Assembly (NCBI GenBank): GCA_023144005.1
Contig: JAGLGN010000006.1
Location: 62,001 to 126,000, forward strand
Source: a bacterium
Lineage (GTDB): Bacteria > AUK180
Length of the DNA stretch: 64,000 nucleotides
Direction: 5' to 3'
The notes under the pieces were generated by a model. It did not search any database, was not told the DNA's origin, and was given only the letters and a program-made list of their open reading frames with translations. This document shows, piece by piece, positions 50,024-59,350 of this stretch (position 1 is the stretch's first letter; the number at the start of each line of letters is the position of its first letter). The translations under genes and the position numbers were made by a program.

Positions 50024-50052
50024 TTTATATTACAAGCGGCGTGCCATGTGAT
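50024..50052 (-). promoter_or_regulatory. Predicted leaderless promoter of lpxC
   Basis: On the minus strand ATCACA (50047-50052), a 17-base spacer and TATAAA (50024-50029) end five bases before the GTG start. The -35 matches four of six consensus bases. No ribosome-binding site lies between. Confidence 0.5.
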
Positions 50053-50190
50053 AATATCTTGATATATTGGGCAAACCTGATTGTCTTTGGGAATATTATC
50101 CGGTAAATAGTACCTGCTCGGGGTTAGCGCGAGGTAAAATTCACCCCAGAATACTGGGTGTGATGGGAAGAGGGGAGCACAAGTATTCAC
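50053..50190. other. Intergenic segment upstream of lpxC
   Basis: No gene is seen. A CACCCCAG/CTGGGTG hairpin with one bulge lies near 50142-50160, and GGGGT/ACCCC arms flank a GCGAGG segment at about 50117-50147. These may be weak regulatory folds or repeat debris leading into repeat copy B. Confidence 0.3.
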
Positions 50191-50606
50191 GTGTGAAGTG
50201 TGAAGTTTAAAGTGGGAACCAGGATGAAATAAAACTGGATCCCACGGTCGCCAACTCCCTCTGGATGACACTTTCCACTTCTCTATTTTCCTTCCCGCAG
50301 CCGCTCAACGGGAGCCCGGCAGCGCCGGGCGACCAACCCAAAAGAGTTTTGAACCATTTAAGCGACATTGACATTTTTAACGGCAAGAATGAATGGTGGC
50401 GAAGCCGAAAAATATCCAATTGTCTGAGTGAGCGAAAGCTAACGAGTTTTGGGATTTTAATGAGTGATAGCCGTGGTGGGTGTCGTTGCAAAAAATGACA
50501 TGAGAGCAAAGATGGGTCAAAACTCCATAAAATAATCTTTATTCAATTGTCAATTTTACATTGACAATTCAAAGATGAGATTCCCTTCGGGCTGAAGCTC
50601 TTTTTC
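50191..50606. repeat. Dispersed ~400-bp intergenic repeat, copy B
   Basis: This copy matches 34590-34990 in the same orientation. The stem at the GCCCGGC motif is perfect here (GCCCGGC/GCCGGGC) and a G-U wobble in copy A when read on the plus strand, a small hint of an RNA read in that direction. The AATTGTCAA/TTGACAATT inverted repeat is identical. It ends 24 bases before the antiporter stop, again directly downstream of a minus-strand transporter gene. Short frames within are not conserved. Confidence 0.85.
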
Positions 50607-50629
50607 CGTCTTTATAAATCAGAACACTT

Positions 50630-51637
50630 TTAATGGCCAAATATCAATTTGATCGAGAAGACATATCCTCCGATCGCTATTACGGCAAAGGATATTTTCA
50701 GCCACTTTGGCAGTCTTTCCTGCATTACGAAGAGTATGCTCGATATGAATAGAGCGGAAAGCACTACTCTGTTGCCAAATCCCAGAGTCGCGATCAGCGG
50801 GGTCTTGAATGTAAAAATGTCACCTATCACGAAGATGATCACATTGAAGAGATTGGATCCGAGGATATTCCCGTAAGCCAGGTCAATGGAGCGGTATTTG
50901 AAGATCGAATGGAATGTAACGGCGACCTCGGGAAGCGAAGTTGAGATCGCGAGGAATAAGGCGCCGACGAATGACGAGCCCATTATAAACGGTTTACCGT
51001 TAAACGAAAATTCAAATCTTGCGATAAAATCCGAGGTCTTTCCCAGTATGATCCCCAAGCATATTATTAGCATCGCGAGGCCTACAAAGATCCATATTAT
51101 CTTTTTCTTATTGAGGTGCTTGTATTTATCCGGCAATTCAAAATCGCTCTGGCCGCCGGACTCCAATCTGCCGTAAAGTTTGAATACCAGCGGAAGAAGC
51201 AGAATAAAGAGTATCGTCGGGATAGAAAGCCCTCCCAGGCTTCTGAAGGGAGTGAAGTAAAGTACCACAAGAAGCAAAGGAACGGTTGAATACAGCAGTA
51301 TCGTACCATTATGTTCCTTTGAAGGCCTGGAGATCTTCTTTTTAATTATGATTATATAGACAAGAATGCTCCAGAGGATAGTAATATTGAAGAAATTACT
51401 CCCGAAAACATCCGCTACCATCAATTCCGGGTTATGAGCGATAAAGATCGCGGAAAATCCTGAGGAAAGCTCGGGAAGGCTTGTAATGGTCGCGATCAGG
51501 ACCGTGCCGATAAAGGCCTCTCCGAGATTACTGACCTTGGAAAGAGCCTTGGCGTAAAAGGTCAGCCTGTCACCGATAAGGAACACGCCGACAAATGCCG
51601 AAAGAAAGAACGCGATGTTAATTATTAATAGTAACAT
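50630..51637 (-). CDS. Calcium/sodium:cation antiporter (YrbG/CaCA family)
   Basis: A 335-residue inner-membrane protein with about ten spans. Its two alpha-repeats carry the family signatures (TSLPELSSG with GSNFFNI in the first half, STSLPEVAVTF with GSNLFNV in the second), which bind the cations in opposite topologies. It exchanges Ca2+ (or another cation) for Na+ or H+. I chose ATG 51637, preceded by GGAGAAAGG, over a TTG at 51649. It overlaps mreD by 20 bases, so it is the last gene of the mre operon, an unusual place; the repeat follows it. Confidence 0.92.
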   Translation of the reverse strand: MLLLIINIAFFLSAFVGVFLIGDRLTFYAKALSKVSNLGEAFIGTVLIATITSLPELSSGFSAIFIAHNPELMVADVFGSNFFNITILWSILVYIIIIKKKISRPSKEHNGTILLYSTVPLLLVVLYFTPFRSLGGLSIPTILFILLLPLVFKLYGRLESGGQSDFELPDKYKHLNKKKIIWIFVGLAMLIICLGIILGKTSDFIARFEFSFNGKPFIMGSSFVGALFLAISTSLPEVAVTFHSIFKYRSIDLAYGNILGSNLFNVIIFVIGDIFTFKTPLIATLGFGNRVVLSALFISSILFVMQERLPKWLKISFAVIAIGGYVFSIKLIFGH

Positions 51638-52076
51638 ACCTTTCTCCAAAAACCAGTATCAAGCCGTTCAAGATGATATTGACCGCAAAAGCCGGCAGAG
51701 CGGAAAAAAAAGTCCCGCCGTAGATCATGAAAATATACAGGCCCTTGACCACCACGATGCCGGCGATCAAAAAAAGCATCACGGCACGTTTGAAATGAGG
51801 GTTATATCCCGAAATATACCCGAAAAGAAGGAATGTGAAATAGATCAGCAGGCAGTAGAATATCGGAAATACAATATCAAATGAAAAAATTCCGGTGATC
51901 GCTACGAACAATGACAACCCAAGAATAAAGCGCAGATTGTTCTTCTCCTTGATGCGTATCATATATATCAGCAACGGAATGAAGTCCAGGAGAAAAAAAG
52001 AGTTCTTCCCGGAAAATATTATCAGTCCGTTGAAGATCAGGAGCAGGTATAATACAAATTTATTCATCGACATCAT
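51618..52076 (-). CDS. mreD: MreD, rod-shape membrane protein
   Basis: A ~152-residue protein with five or six membrane spans and few charged loops. MreD is weakly conserved, so the call rests on size, topology and position directly after mreC. It belongs to the elongasome that guides side-wall peptidoglycan synthesis. Starts at 52076, 52073 and 52067 are all possible; no Shine-Dalgarno separates them, and the gene overlaps the mreC end by up to 17 bases. Confidence 0.8.
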   Translation of the reverse strand: MMSMNKFVLYLLLIFNGLIIFSGKNSFFLLDFIPLLIYMIRIKEKNNLRFILGLSLFVAITGIFSFDIVFPIFYCLLIYFTFLLFGYISGYNPHFKRAVMLFLIAGIVVVKGLYIFMIYGGTFFSALPAFAVNIILNGLILVFGERYVTINN

Positions 52077-52899
52077 CACTATATTTACGGAATACAGACA
52101 CCGATTTCAGCGCATAGATATCCTCTGCGGGTTCTATCAAATATGAATATCTGTTTATCCGTCTTTGGGAGAGCTTTTTAATGCGACCGAGAATAAAGCC
52201 GGAACCGAATGTATCGGAAATGCCGTATGTGAGAACGGTCATTCCCTTGGATACCTTATCTTCCACCTTTATGTTCATCGGAGACAGAAACTCAAATATC
52301 ATTCCCTCTTTTCTTCTTTCACATAATCCGATCAGCGCATATTCTTCATTATTGTCTTTTAAAAACAGCGCCGCGTCAACAATAACTCCCTCATTAAATA
52401 TCCATTCGACTATAGAGCTGGAGTAGCCCGCTCTTTGGACACGCCCCAGAAGGAAGCCGTGAAAAGTAATATAGTCACCGTTTTTAATAAGGTCCTTTTT
52501 TCCTCCGTTGAGCACAAAATAGGTATTCCCGAAGGAGGAATATTTGGTGATTATATTGAATGTACCGATATAATAGGAGTCGCGCCTCTCGATATATTTG
52601 ATCTCTTTGGAAAGTTCTTTGAAAAGGCGCAGACGCTCCATCAATTCCTCGTTCTTCACCTGAAGGCGTGCATTGAGTTCCCTTAATCCGAGGTTTTCTG
52701 TTTCCAGAAGCGACCTTTCCTTCCTTTTTAAGAATATTCTCTCCGTATTCATGCATATCCTGGAGGTGGCCCTGATAAAGGGCTTTGAAACAACAAAGAA
52801 AAGATATGATACCGAGGATGTATTATAGAAGAAGAAATAAAAAAGCAAGACGATCAGTACTGCTGAATATTTAAGAATCCACGCAGAACGCTTCCTCAT
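52060..52899 (-). CDS. mreC: MreC, rod-shape periplasmic scaffold
   Basis: A 279-residue protein: one N-terminal span (YSAVLIVLLFYFFFYNTSS), a coiled coil (~45-95), then the double beta-barrel (VLNGGKKDLIKNGDYI and KGMTVLTYGISDTFGSGFILG). MreC links cytoplasmic MreB to the periplasmic penicillin-binding proteins. It shares one base with the mreB stop (TAATG), so the two are strongly coupled. Confidence 0.93.
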   Translation of the reverse strand: MRKRSAWILKYSAVLIVLLFYFFFYNTSSVSYLFFVVSKPFIRATSRICMNTERIFLKRKERSLLETENLGLRELNARLQVKNEELMERLRLFKELSKEIKYIERRDSYYIGTFNIITKYSSFGNTYFVLNGGKKDLIKNGDYITFHGFLLGRVQRAGYSSSIVEWIFNEGVIVDAALFLKDNNEEYALIGLCERRKEGMIFEFLSPMNIKVEDKVSKGMTVLTYGISDTFGSGFILGRIKKLSQRRINRYSYLIEPAEDIYALKSVSVFRKYSDDVDE

Positions 52900-53900
52900 T
52901 ATTTATCTAATGTCTCAAGAACCTTTCCGGTACCCTTCACCACGCAGGTAAGCGGATCATCGGCGATTCTCACTTTCAAGCCGGTCTCCTGGAATATTTT
53001 CACATCCAATCCGTGCAGGAGAGCGCCGCCACCGGCGAGCATGATCCCGTCTTCCGCGATATCCGATGAGAGTTCGGGAGGTGTTTTTTCCAGAGTGATC
53101 TTTATAACATTAATAATATTGTTTACCGGTGGTATCAACGCTTGACGGATCTCCTCTGAGGTTATCGAGATATTTCTCGGCAGGCCGGAAACTATCTCGC
53201 GGCCGCTTATGTCCATCGTGAGCTCTTCTTCCAATGCCGCGGCGGAACCGACAGTGATCTTGATGTTCTCTGATGTCCGTTCACCGATGAGCAAATTATG
53301 TTCACTCCTTATAAATTCAGCAATGTGCTGATCCATCTTGTCTCCCGCGTATCTGATTGAGTTGGCGATAACAATGCCGCCCAAAGAAAGAATCGCGACT
53401 TCGGTGGTACCTCCGCCGATATCGACGATCATACATCCGCGCGGTTCATTCACGGCAAGTCCGGCTCCTATTGCGGCGGCCCGTGGCTCTTCTATCAAAT
53501 AGACCTTTCTTGCACCCGCGGAAAGCGTCGCATCCTCAACCGCTTTTTTCTCTACCATAGTAATTCCGTATGGGATAGAGATCACTATACGGGGAGCAAC
53601 AAAGCTGTGTTTATTGTGAACCTTACGGATGAAGTATTTTATCATCTCCTCTGTCTCTTCAAAATAGGCGATAACACCATCCTTCAACGGCCTTAATGCC
53701 TTGATCTCTCCGGGAGTTTTCCCCAACATCATCTTCGCTTCCGCGCCGAAGGCCAGCGGAGATCTATCCTGGCGAGTCGCTACCACAGAGGGTTCGGAAC
53801 AAACTATCCCCTTGCCCTTCACATAGATAAGAATATTCGCCGTCCCCAGATCGATACCGATATCGAGGGAAAACAGGCTTTTCAAAAAATTCAGGAACAT
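52899..53900 (-). CDS. mreB: MreB, bacterial actin
   Basis: A 333-residue actin-fold ATPase with phosphate-1 loop GIDLGTANILIYVKG (~15-29), phosphate-2 MIVDIGGGTTEVA (~158-170) and the adenosine loop LAGGGALLHGLD (~290). It forms membrane-bound filaments that orient cell-wall synthesis. AAGGAG lies before the ATG. It follows the TPR gene by one base and heads mreBCD; mreBCD lacks the common pbpA/rodA followers in this window. Confidence 0.97.
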   Translation of the reverse strand: MFLNFLKSLFSLDIGIDLGTANILIYVKGKGIVCSEPSVVATRQDRSPLAFGAEAKMMLGKTPGEIKALRPLKDGVIAYFEETEEMIKYFIRKVHNKHSFVAPRIVISIPYGITMVEKKAVEDATLSAGARKVYLIEEPRAAAIGAGLAVNEPRGCMIVDIGGGTTEVAILSLGGIVIANSIRYAGDKMDQHIAEFIRSEHNLLIGERTSENIKITVGSAAALEEELTMDISGREIVSGLPRNISITSEEIRQALIPPVNNIINVIKITLEKTPPELSSDIAEDGIMLAGGGALLHGLDVKIFQETGLKVRIADDPLTCVVKGTGKVLETLDK

Positions 53901-53901
53901 A

Positions 53902-54879
53902 TCATTCTCCTTTTCTTAATTTTTCTCTAAATCGGATCCCGTCAGGAAATTTGGGATCCATTTTCAATGTAAAATTGATCGCATCGATCGCTTCTTTATT
54001 CATGCCCAAATTGTAATATGTCTTGGACAACCAGTAATTCACCAGGGTGGAATTCCAATCCTTTTTGGCTTTCTTGTAAAATGAAAGCGCGGTGGAGTAT
54101 TGTTTCTCCCTGAAGAATGTATAAGCATAGTAATATAGGCACCTGCCCCTGTCGGCTCCGGACATCTCCTCCCAACAGCCGCCAAGAAGATTTTGCGCGG
54201 ATTCCCACATCTCAGCATCTTTCGCAGTCTTTCCCAGAGAGAATCTTTTATCCGCGGCGGAGGCGTCATAATTCTTTAATTCGGAGTAGAGGTCCGGCAC
54301 ATACATTTCCAGCCGTTTCAGAAAAAATGACGGATCAAGCCCGTTGGACAGTGTCAGGACCACACCTTTTTTCACATAAATGGTCCTGATATCACGGATC
54401 TTATCTCCGGAAGCGTGATTCAATTTCTCCAGTGTCACCACTTGCGTGTCCAAACGCCGGACCAGCACCTTCAATGTGTCTGAATACATTTTCAAAAAGT
54501 ATTTCCGCTCACATCCTTTCTTCAGGCCGCGTTCTATATATACAATAGCATCGAATTGCTGATGATGCACCAGGGACTCAATTATCTTTCTCAAGTATTC
54601 ACAGCGGATATCCTCTTCGTGCAAAAGAGCGAAGGATTGCTTATAATACCTGACGGCCTCATCAAATTTTTCTGTATTATAATAGTATTCCGCTAACTTA
54701 AGGGATCTGATCGGGTTTGTCGGATCATTCGCCACTCCTTTTTTCAATCTCATCTCATCAGGAGAGCCGACCATTTTGAAATACAGGAAGATCAGAAAAA
54801 AAAGCAGTAATATATACCCTACTCCTAATTTCAAACTCAATTTAAGCGGTTTTTTCCTTCTCTCTACCCGTATTACCAT
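53902..54879 (-). CDS. Membrane-anchored TPR protein upstream of mreB
   Basis: A 325-residue protein with a basic N-terminus and one span (LGVGYILLLFFLIFLYFKM, ~18-36), so most of it faces the periplasm. TPR-like pairs occur at ~58-95 and ~225-320 (KLAEYYYNTEKFDEAVRYYKQ at the first, ending KMDPKFP at the last). It is one base upstream of mreB and may work with the elongasome; no named family is recognised. The start lies in a T-run without a nearby ribosome-binding site. Confidence 0.7.
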   Translation of the reverse strand: MVIRVERRKKPLKLSLKLGVGYILLLFFLIFLYFKMVGSPDEMRLKKGVANDPTNPIRSLKLAEYYYNTEKFDEAVRYYKQSFALLHEEDIRCEYLRKIIESLVHHQQFDAIVYIERGLKKGCERKYFLKMYSDTLKVLVRRLDTQVVTLEKLNHASGDKIRDIRTIYVKKGVVLTLSNGLDPSFFLKRLEMYVPDLYSELKNYDASAADKRFSLGKTAKDAEMWESAQNLLGGCWEEMSGADRGRCLYYYAYTFFREKQYSTALSFYKKAKKDWNSTLVNYWLSKTYYNLGMNKEAIDAINFTLKMDPKFPDGIRFREKLRKGE

Positions 54880-54888
54880 AAAAAAATG

Positions 54889-54916
54889 TTGAATATTTCC
54901 TTAAAAAATATATAAT
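54889..54916 (+). promoter_or_regulatory. Promoter of the ppiD-like/tyrS/glnA operon
   Basis: TTGAAT (54889-54894), a 16-base spacer and TATAAT (54911-54916) lie ~60 bases before the start; a second TATAAT is at 54923-54928. GGAGG (54968-54972) provides the ribosome-binding site. The 99-base divergent gap (54880-54978) must also serve the TPR-mre operon. Confidence 0.55.
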
Positions 54917-54978
54917 TTAGATTATAATACTTTTTCTATGTTATTTCAAATCATTTTGGAGTATTTTGGAGGTTGATG

Positions 54979-56757
54979 ATGGTAATGCGTTTTTTCAGGA
55001 AAAATTTCTCGGTTATTATATGGGCTGTGGTTGTAATATTCATTGGCGGATTTGTCATATTGAGCTCAATGAGCCGGACAGAAACACAGCGTAATATAGC
55101 ATTCAAGGTAGGCAAACAGCAATACACTACTATAGCTTTCAGAGAGAGGCTGGATCAGACCAGAAGAATGCTTCTCAATGAGAACAGGGAATTCAACGAA
55201 GCTGACCTGAAGAAGGATATTCTGAATTCATTTGTGAATGAGGCCGTGATGACAAAGTTCGGTGTTGACATGAAGATCGTCGTTACCGGGGAAGATGTAC
55301 AGAATTATATTCAGGCACAGCAAAGCTTTCAGGTGAATGGAAGTTTCTCCTATGACAGATATGAGGACTTACTCCAAAGAAACGGAATAAGCATGTCCAT
55401 GTACGAATCGCAGGTTAAACTCAGTCTTCTTGTCCAGCAATTGAGCGCCATGATCAACAATACCAATCTGATCTCACCTCTTTATATGAACGAGGTGGGC
55501 AGGATGCCGAGTCTTGACTTTGAAGTAAAGTATACAACCGTTCCCCTGAAAGAAATAACGGAAAAGATCAGTATAAGCGACGAGGGGATCAATAAATACT
55601 ATTCCGAGAAGATGACGGATTTTTTTATCGAGCCCGAGGTAAAGATCGGATGGGCGGAGATGTCCATCGAGGTCAGCCAAGAGGACGAAGACAGCCTCAT
55701 CTCACAGCTCGAAGGGATCAAAAAGCAGATCACCGGCAACACAATAACATTTGAGACAGCGGCGAAAGCATATTCTCAAGGCCCCTCGGCTTCAAAGGGA
55801 GGAGACCTGGGATGGTTCGACAATGATACCATGGTGGATGCCTTCAATAAGGTTGCGTTCAAATTAAAAAAAGGTCAGATCTCCAAACCATTTCAAACGA
55901 AATTCGGATTCCATATAGTTCAGAAAATGGACGAGAAAGTGGAAAACGGAAAGATCATGGTCCAGGCGCGGCATATACTCTTAAAATTGCAGGTATCGGA
56001 CGAACAGAAGGATGTTGTATATAATCGGGCATTGACCGCATATTCCGAGATGTCCCAAGGTGCCAAGATCGGAGACCTTTTCAAGACCGTCAACCGTACA
56101 GGACTTTTATCCAAGGAAACATTACCTTTCAAGCAGATGGAAGAAGTGTTCGAATTCGGAGAAGAGGACACCGCGGGCTATCCCTTCTTCTTGAGCGCGG
56201 ATGAAGAGACCGGCAAAAAGGGACGCTATGTGGTCTATCAGGTCATAGAAAAGAAAAAAGGATTTTATAAGCCCGTTGCCGAGGTGAGCGATCAGATCAG
56301 ACAGATACTCGAAAGAGAAAAAGTCCTTGAATACGCCAAGACCAATGCGGGATCCTTGATGGAAGAAAAGCAGGATAGCATAGAAAGTGCTTTCTTCTCC
56401 GCTTCCGACGGCATCTTTACTGATATTTTCGGTAAACTCGAAGCAGAAGACAAAGATTATGTGAAATACTCTGAATTCACACAGGACACCAAGCTCCTGA
56501 TCTCCAAACTGATAAAGGGAGAGTATACTTCCGCCATGCTCGGAGATGATGTATTCCTCTTCCAGCTGGAAAAAATGGCATTGCCGATGATAGCGACCGA
56601 TTTCAACCCGGACGCTAATATCTTTTTTGAAAGATTTTTCGTTCAGACAATGTTCGGAGAGTTCATCAGATATCTTAAGGAAAGGTATCATGTAGAGATC
56701 TTCTACGACAGGATCGGAGTAAAAGAAGAAGACAAAGAAAAGAAGACGGGCGTCTGA
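54979..56757 (+). CDS. Membrane-anchored parvulin-type peptidyl-prolyl isomerase (PpiD/SurA-like)
   Basis: A ~592-residue protein: N-terminal span (FSVIIWAVVVIFIGGFVIL), a SurA/PpiD-type helical chaperone region (~40-180), a parvulin domain (~225-330, AYSQGPSASKGGDLGWF and FQTKFGFHIVQ), then a second, degenerate parvulin-like stretch (QARHILLK, ~335-440) and a C-terminal helical part. PpiD-type proteins help fold outer-membrane and secreted proteins. Of the ATG codons at 54976, 54979 and 54985 I chose 54979, six bases from GGAGG; a TTG at 54973 is less likely. Its stop overlaps the tyrS start (TGATG). Confidence 0.85.
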   Translation: MVMRFFRKNFSVIIWAVVVIFIGGFVILSSMSRTETQRNIAFKVGKQQYTTIAFRERLDQTRRMLLNENREFNEADLKKDILNSFVNEAVMTKFGVDMKIVVTGEDVQNYIQAQQSFQVNGSFSYDRYEDLLQRNGISMSMYESQVKLSLLVQQLSAMINNTNLISPLYMNEVGRMPSLDFEVKYTTVPLKEITEKISISDEGINKYYSEKMTDFFIEPEVKIGWAEMSIEVSQEDEDSLISQLEGIKKQITGNTITFETAAKAYSQGPSASKGGDLGWFDNDTMVDAFNKVAFKLKKGQISKPFQTKFGFHIVQKMDEKVENGKIMVQARHILLKLQVSDEQKDVVYNRALTAYSEMSQGAKIGDLFKTVNRTGLLSKETLPFKQMEEVFEFGEEDTAGYPFFLSADEETGKKGRYVVYQVIEKKKGFYKPVAEVSDQIRQILEREKVLEYAKTNAGSLMEEKQDSIESAFFSASDGIFTDIFGKLEAEDKDYVKYSEFTQDTKLLISKLIKGEYTSAMLGDDVFLFQLEKMALPMIATDFNPDANIFFERFFVQTMFGEFIRYLKERYHVEIFYDRIGVKEEDKEKKTGV

Positions 56758-57962
56758 TGACCGACTGGAAAATCCAGACAGAACTTCTCTGCAGAAATAC
56801 AGTTAAGATCATTCCTGAAGGCGACCTGCTTGAAAAACTCAAGGCCGCAGACAAAGAAAGTAAACCATTGGTTGTTAAGCTGGGAGCGGATCCCTCCGCC
56901 CCGGATATACATTTCGGCCATCTGGTGGTCTTAAAGAAACTTGCCGAGTTTCAGAAATTCGGACACAAGGTGACATTCATCATCGGCGATTTCACTGGAA
57001 TGATCGGAGACCCCACAGGCAAGAACGAGACCAGAAAACGACTCACCCGGGAAATGGTGAAAAAGAATGCGGAAACATATGCGAAGCAGGTCTTCAAGGT
57101 ATTGGACCCCGATTTGACGGAGATCCGTTTTAATTCAAGTTGGTTTGAGAAGATTGACATATACGACTTCCTGGAGATCACATCGAAATACACCATTGCA
57201 AGGATGCTGGAAAGAAACGATTTCTCCAAAAGATTTCAGTCAAATCAGCCGATCTCCATATTGGAATTCCTCTACCCATTGGTGCAGGGATATGACTCTG
57301 TCGCCATCAAGGCCGATATAGAGCTGGGCGGTACTGATCAGGAATTCAATCTAATAGTGGGAAGAACTATTCAGGAGCGATACGGAATGGAGCCGCAGAC
57401 CGCCATGATCATGCCCATAATAGAAGGATTGGACGGCAAGCAGAAGATGTCCAAATCATTAAACAATTATATCGGCATAAATGACGAACCCAATGATATG
57501 TTCGGCAAGATCATGTCAATCCCTGATTCCATATTACCTAAGTACATCACCCTTTTATCCAATATGTCTCCCGAAGATAAAAAAAGCGCCGTTGACTCAT
57601 TGAACGATACCGGAGTAAATCCACGAGATGTGAAAATGCGATTCGGCGTGGAAATGGTATCCTGGCTCCACTCTGCCGAAGAGGGGGAAAAGGCGAAGAA
57701 AGATTTCATAACTCGTTTCGTGAAAAAGGATATTCCGGATGATCTGGAAGAAACAGTAATACAGGCGGGGAAGGTAATAGATATTGTAAAAGAACTTCTA
57801 CCGAACCTCTCTAAAGGGGATATTAAGCGACTGATAAAACAGAACGGGATCGAGTGGAATGATGTCAAGGTTGACCGCACAGACCTTGAGGTATCCTCAG
57901 CGGGGATACTGAAAGTGGGTAAGCGTAATATTTTCAAGATAAAGATAAAGGAGCAGCAATGA
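56757..57962 (+). CDS. tyrS: Tyrosyl-tRNA synthetase
   Basis: A 401-residue class I synthetase: HIGH-type motif HFGH (~residue 44) after GADPSAPDI, KMSKS intact in GKQKMSKSLNN (~226), and a C-terminal S4 RNA-binding domain (~340-401). The HFGH form and length fit the TyrZ-like/second bacterial TyrRS group. It charges tRNA-Tyr. It overlaps ppiD-like by one base and glnA by four (ATGA). Confidence 0.96.
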   Translation: MTDWKIQTELLCRNTVKIIPEGDLLEKLKAADKESKPLVVKLGADPSAPDIHFGHLVVLKKLAEFQKFGHKVTFIIGDFTGMIGDPTGKNETRKRLTREMVKKNAETYAKQVFKVLDPDLTEIRFNSSWFEKIDIYDFLEITSKYTIARMLERNDFSKRFQSNQPISILEFLYPLVQGYDSVAIKADIELGGTDQEFNLIVGRTIQERYGMEPQTAMIMPIIEGLDGKQKMSKSLNNYIGINDEPNDMFGKIMSIPDSILPKYITLLSNMSPEDKKSAVDSLNDTGVNPRDVKMRFGVEMVSWLHSAEEGEKAKKDFITRFVKKDIPDDLEETVIQAGKVIDIVKELLPNLSKGDIKRLIKQNGIEWNDVKVDRTDLEVSSAGILKVGKRNIFKIKIKEQQ

Positions 57963-59350
57963 ACGATTTCAGGCAAAAATTCGAACATTACCGTAAATTG
58001 ATCAAACAGGAAGAGATCAGTCTTATCGATATCAAGATCGTGAACTTTGTAGGGCTTCTGAAACATTTCACATACCCCGCAAGAGCGTTCACTGAAAGAC
58101 TTTTTGATGAGGGTATCGGCGTAGACGGATCTTCGATAGGCGGTTATGCTACCGTTGAAAGCAGCGATCTTATTGCGGTGCCTGATATTGATACGGGATT
58201 CATTGATCCGTTCTTTCCTGAAAAAACTCTCTCTTTCCTTTCCTGGATAAATTACGCGTCAAGGGACGATGAATTCCCCCTTTGCCCGAGAGCGACGGCG
58301 AAAAGAGCGGTTCAGGCGCTAAGAGATCTCAAGATCGCGGATGAGGCATACTGGATCCCTGAATTGGAATTCTTCCTTCTGGACGGATATTCTTTCAGCC
58401 TTAACCCCATGTCTACAAATGTCGAGTTCCTCTCCGACGAAGCGACCACCACGGATAATTATTCCTACAAGCTTAACCCGAAATGGGGATACGGATCAGT
58501 GCCGCCTTATGATAAGGGGATAGAATTCCGCACTGAATTTACACGCATGGCCGAAGAGATCGGGATCAATATAAAGGTCGGGCATCATGAATGCGCGGTT
58601 CCAGGACAGCATGAGTTCGAATTAGACCTCACTCCCTTGTTGGAAGCGGGTGACCATATTATCCTTTCAAAATATATCATCAAGAATCTTGCCGCCTCAT
58701 TTAATAAGGTAGCTACATTCATGCCCAAGCCGATGTACGGTGTCGCCGGAAGCGGAATGCACTTCCATCAGATGCTCTCAAAGAAGGGAAAGAACATCTT
58801 CAACGGCAAGGGATTCGCCGATCTGTCGGATACCGCATTGCAATATATCGGGGGGGTTTTGAAACACGCCAGAGCGCTCACCGGTATTACGAATCCTTCT
58901 ACCAATTCCTTTAAAAGACTTATTCCGGGTTACGAAGCTCCTACGGCTATCTGCTATTCTAATTCCAATAGAACGGCGGCGGTCAGGATACCGGGCTATA
59001 TAAAAGATCCGCAGAAGCGGCGTTTTGAATACAGGCCGCCGGATGCCATGGGTAATCCTTATTTTACGCTCGCGGCACTTGTGGCGGCCGGTATTGACGG
59101 TATAAAAAATAAAAGGAATCCCGGAAAACCCGCAGTCGGAAATATCGAGAAAAAGGCAAAATACAAAAAAGTACCGGCATCGCTTTATGAAGCGCTTCAT
59201 TATCTCGAAAAAGGGCACAAATTCCTGCTTCAGGACGGCATATTCAAAAAAGAAATGATCAAACATTGGGTTAAGGTAAAGAGGCAAGAGGCCTTTGAGG
59301 TAAATATACATCCCAATCCCAAAGAGATCGAGCTTTACTTCAACTTTTAA
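57959..59350 (+). CDS. glnA: Glutamine synthetase, type I
   Basis: A 463-residue GSI with the ammonia/glutamate and metal motifs intact: VDGSSIGG (~57), PELEFF (~138), GHHECAVPGQHEFEL (~222), GSGMHFHQ (~273), NSFKRLIPGYEAPT (~320) and EYRPPDAMGNPYF (~365). It makes glutamine from glutamate, ammonia and ATP. The loop that holds the adenylylated Tyr397 of E. coli (NLYDLPPEE) is replaced by a lysine-rich NIEKKAKYKK (~395-404), and the feedback Arg of Bacillus-type enzymes reads Thr, so neither classic control seems present. It follows tyrS, an unusual neighbour. Its 3' end overlaps the convergent GT4 gene by 11 bases. Confidence 0.95.
   Translation: MNDFRQKFEHYRKLIKQEEISLIDIKIVNFVGLLKHFTYPARAFTERLFDEGIGVDGSSIGGYATVESSDLIAVPDIDTGFIDPFFPEKTLSFLSWINYASRDDEFPLCPRATAKRAVQALRDLKIADEAYWIPELEFFLLDGYSFSLNPMSTNVEFLSDEATTTDNYSYKLNPKWGYGSVPPYDKGIEFRTEFTRMAEEIGINIKVGHHECAVPGQHEFELDLTPLLEAGDHIILSKYIIKNLAASFNKVATFMPKPMYGVAGSGMHFHQMLSKKGKNIFNGKGFADLSDTALQYIGGVLKHARALTGITNPSTNSFKRLIPGYEAPTAICYSNSNRTAAVRIPGYIKDPQKRRFEYRPPDAMGNPYFTLAALVAAGIDGIKNKRNPGKPAVGNIEKKAKYKKVPASLYEALHYLEKGHKFLLQDGIFKKEMIKHWVKVKRQEAFEVNIHPNPKEIELYFNF

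Noticed and set aside
49999-50509. Minus-strand frames of 90 and 100 residues (RPWDPVLFHPGSH and SLKWFKTLLGW types)
   Set aside because: They lie in or beside the ~400-bp repeat, and the frames are not preserved in the other copy; such translated repeats are common false genes.
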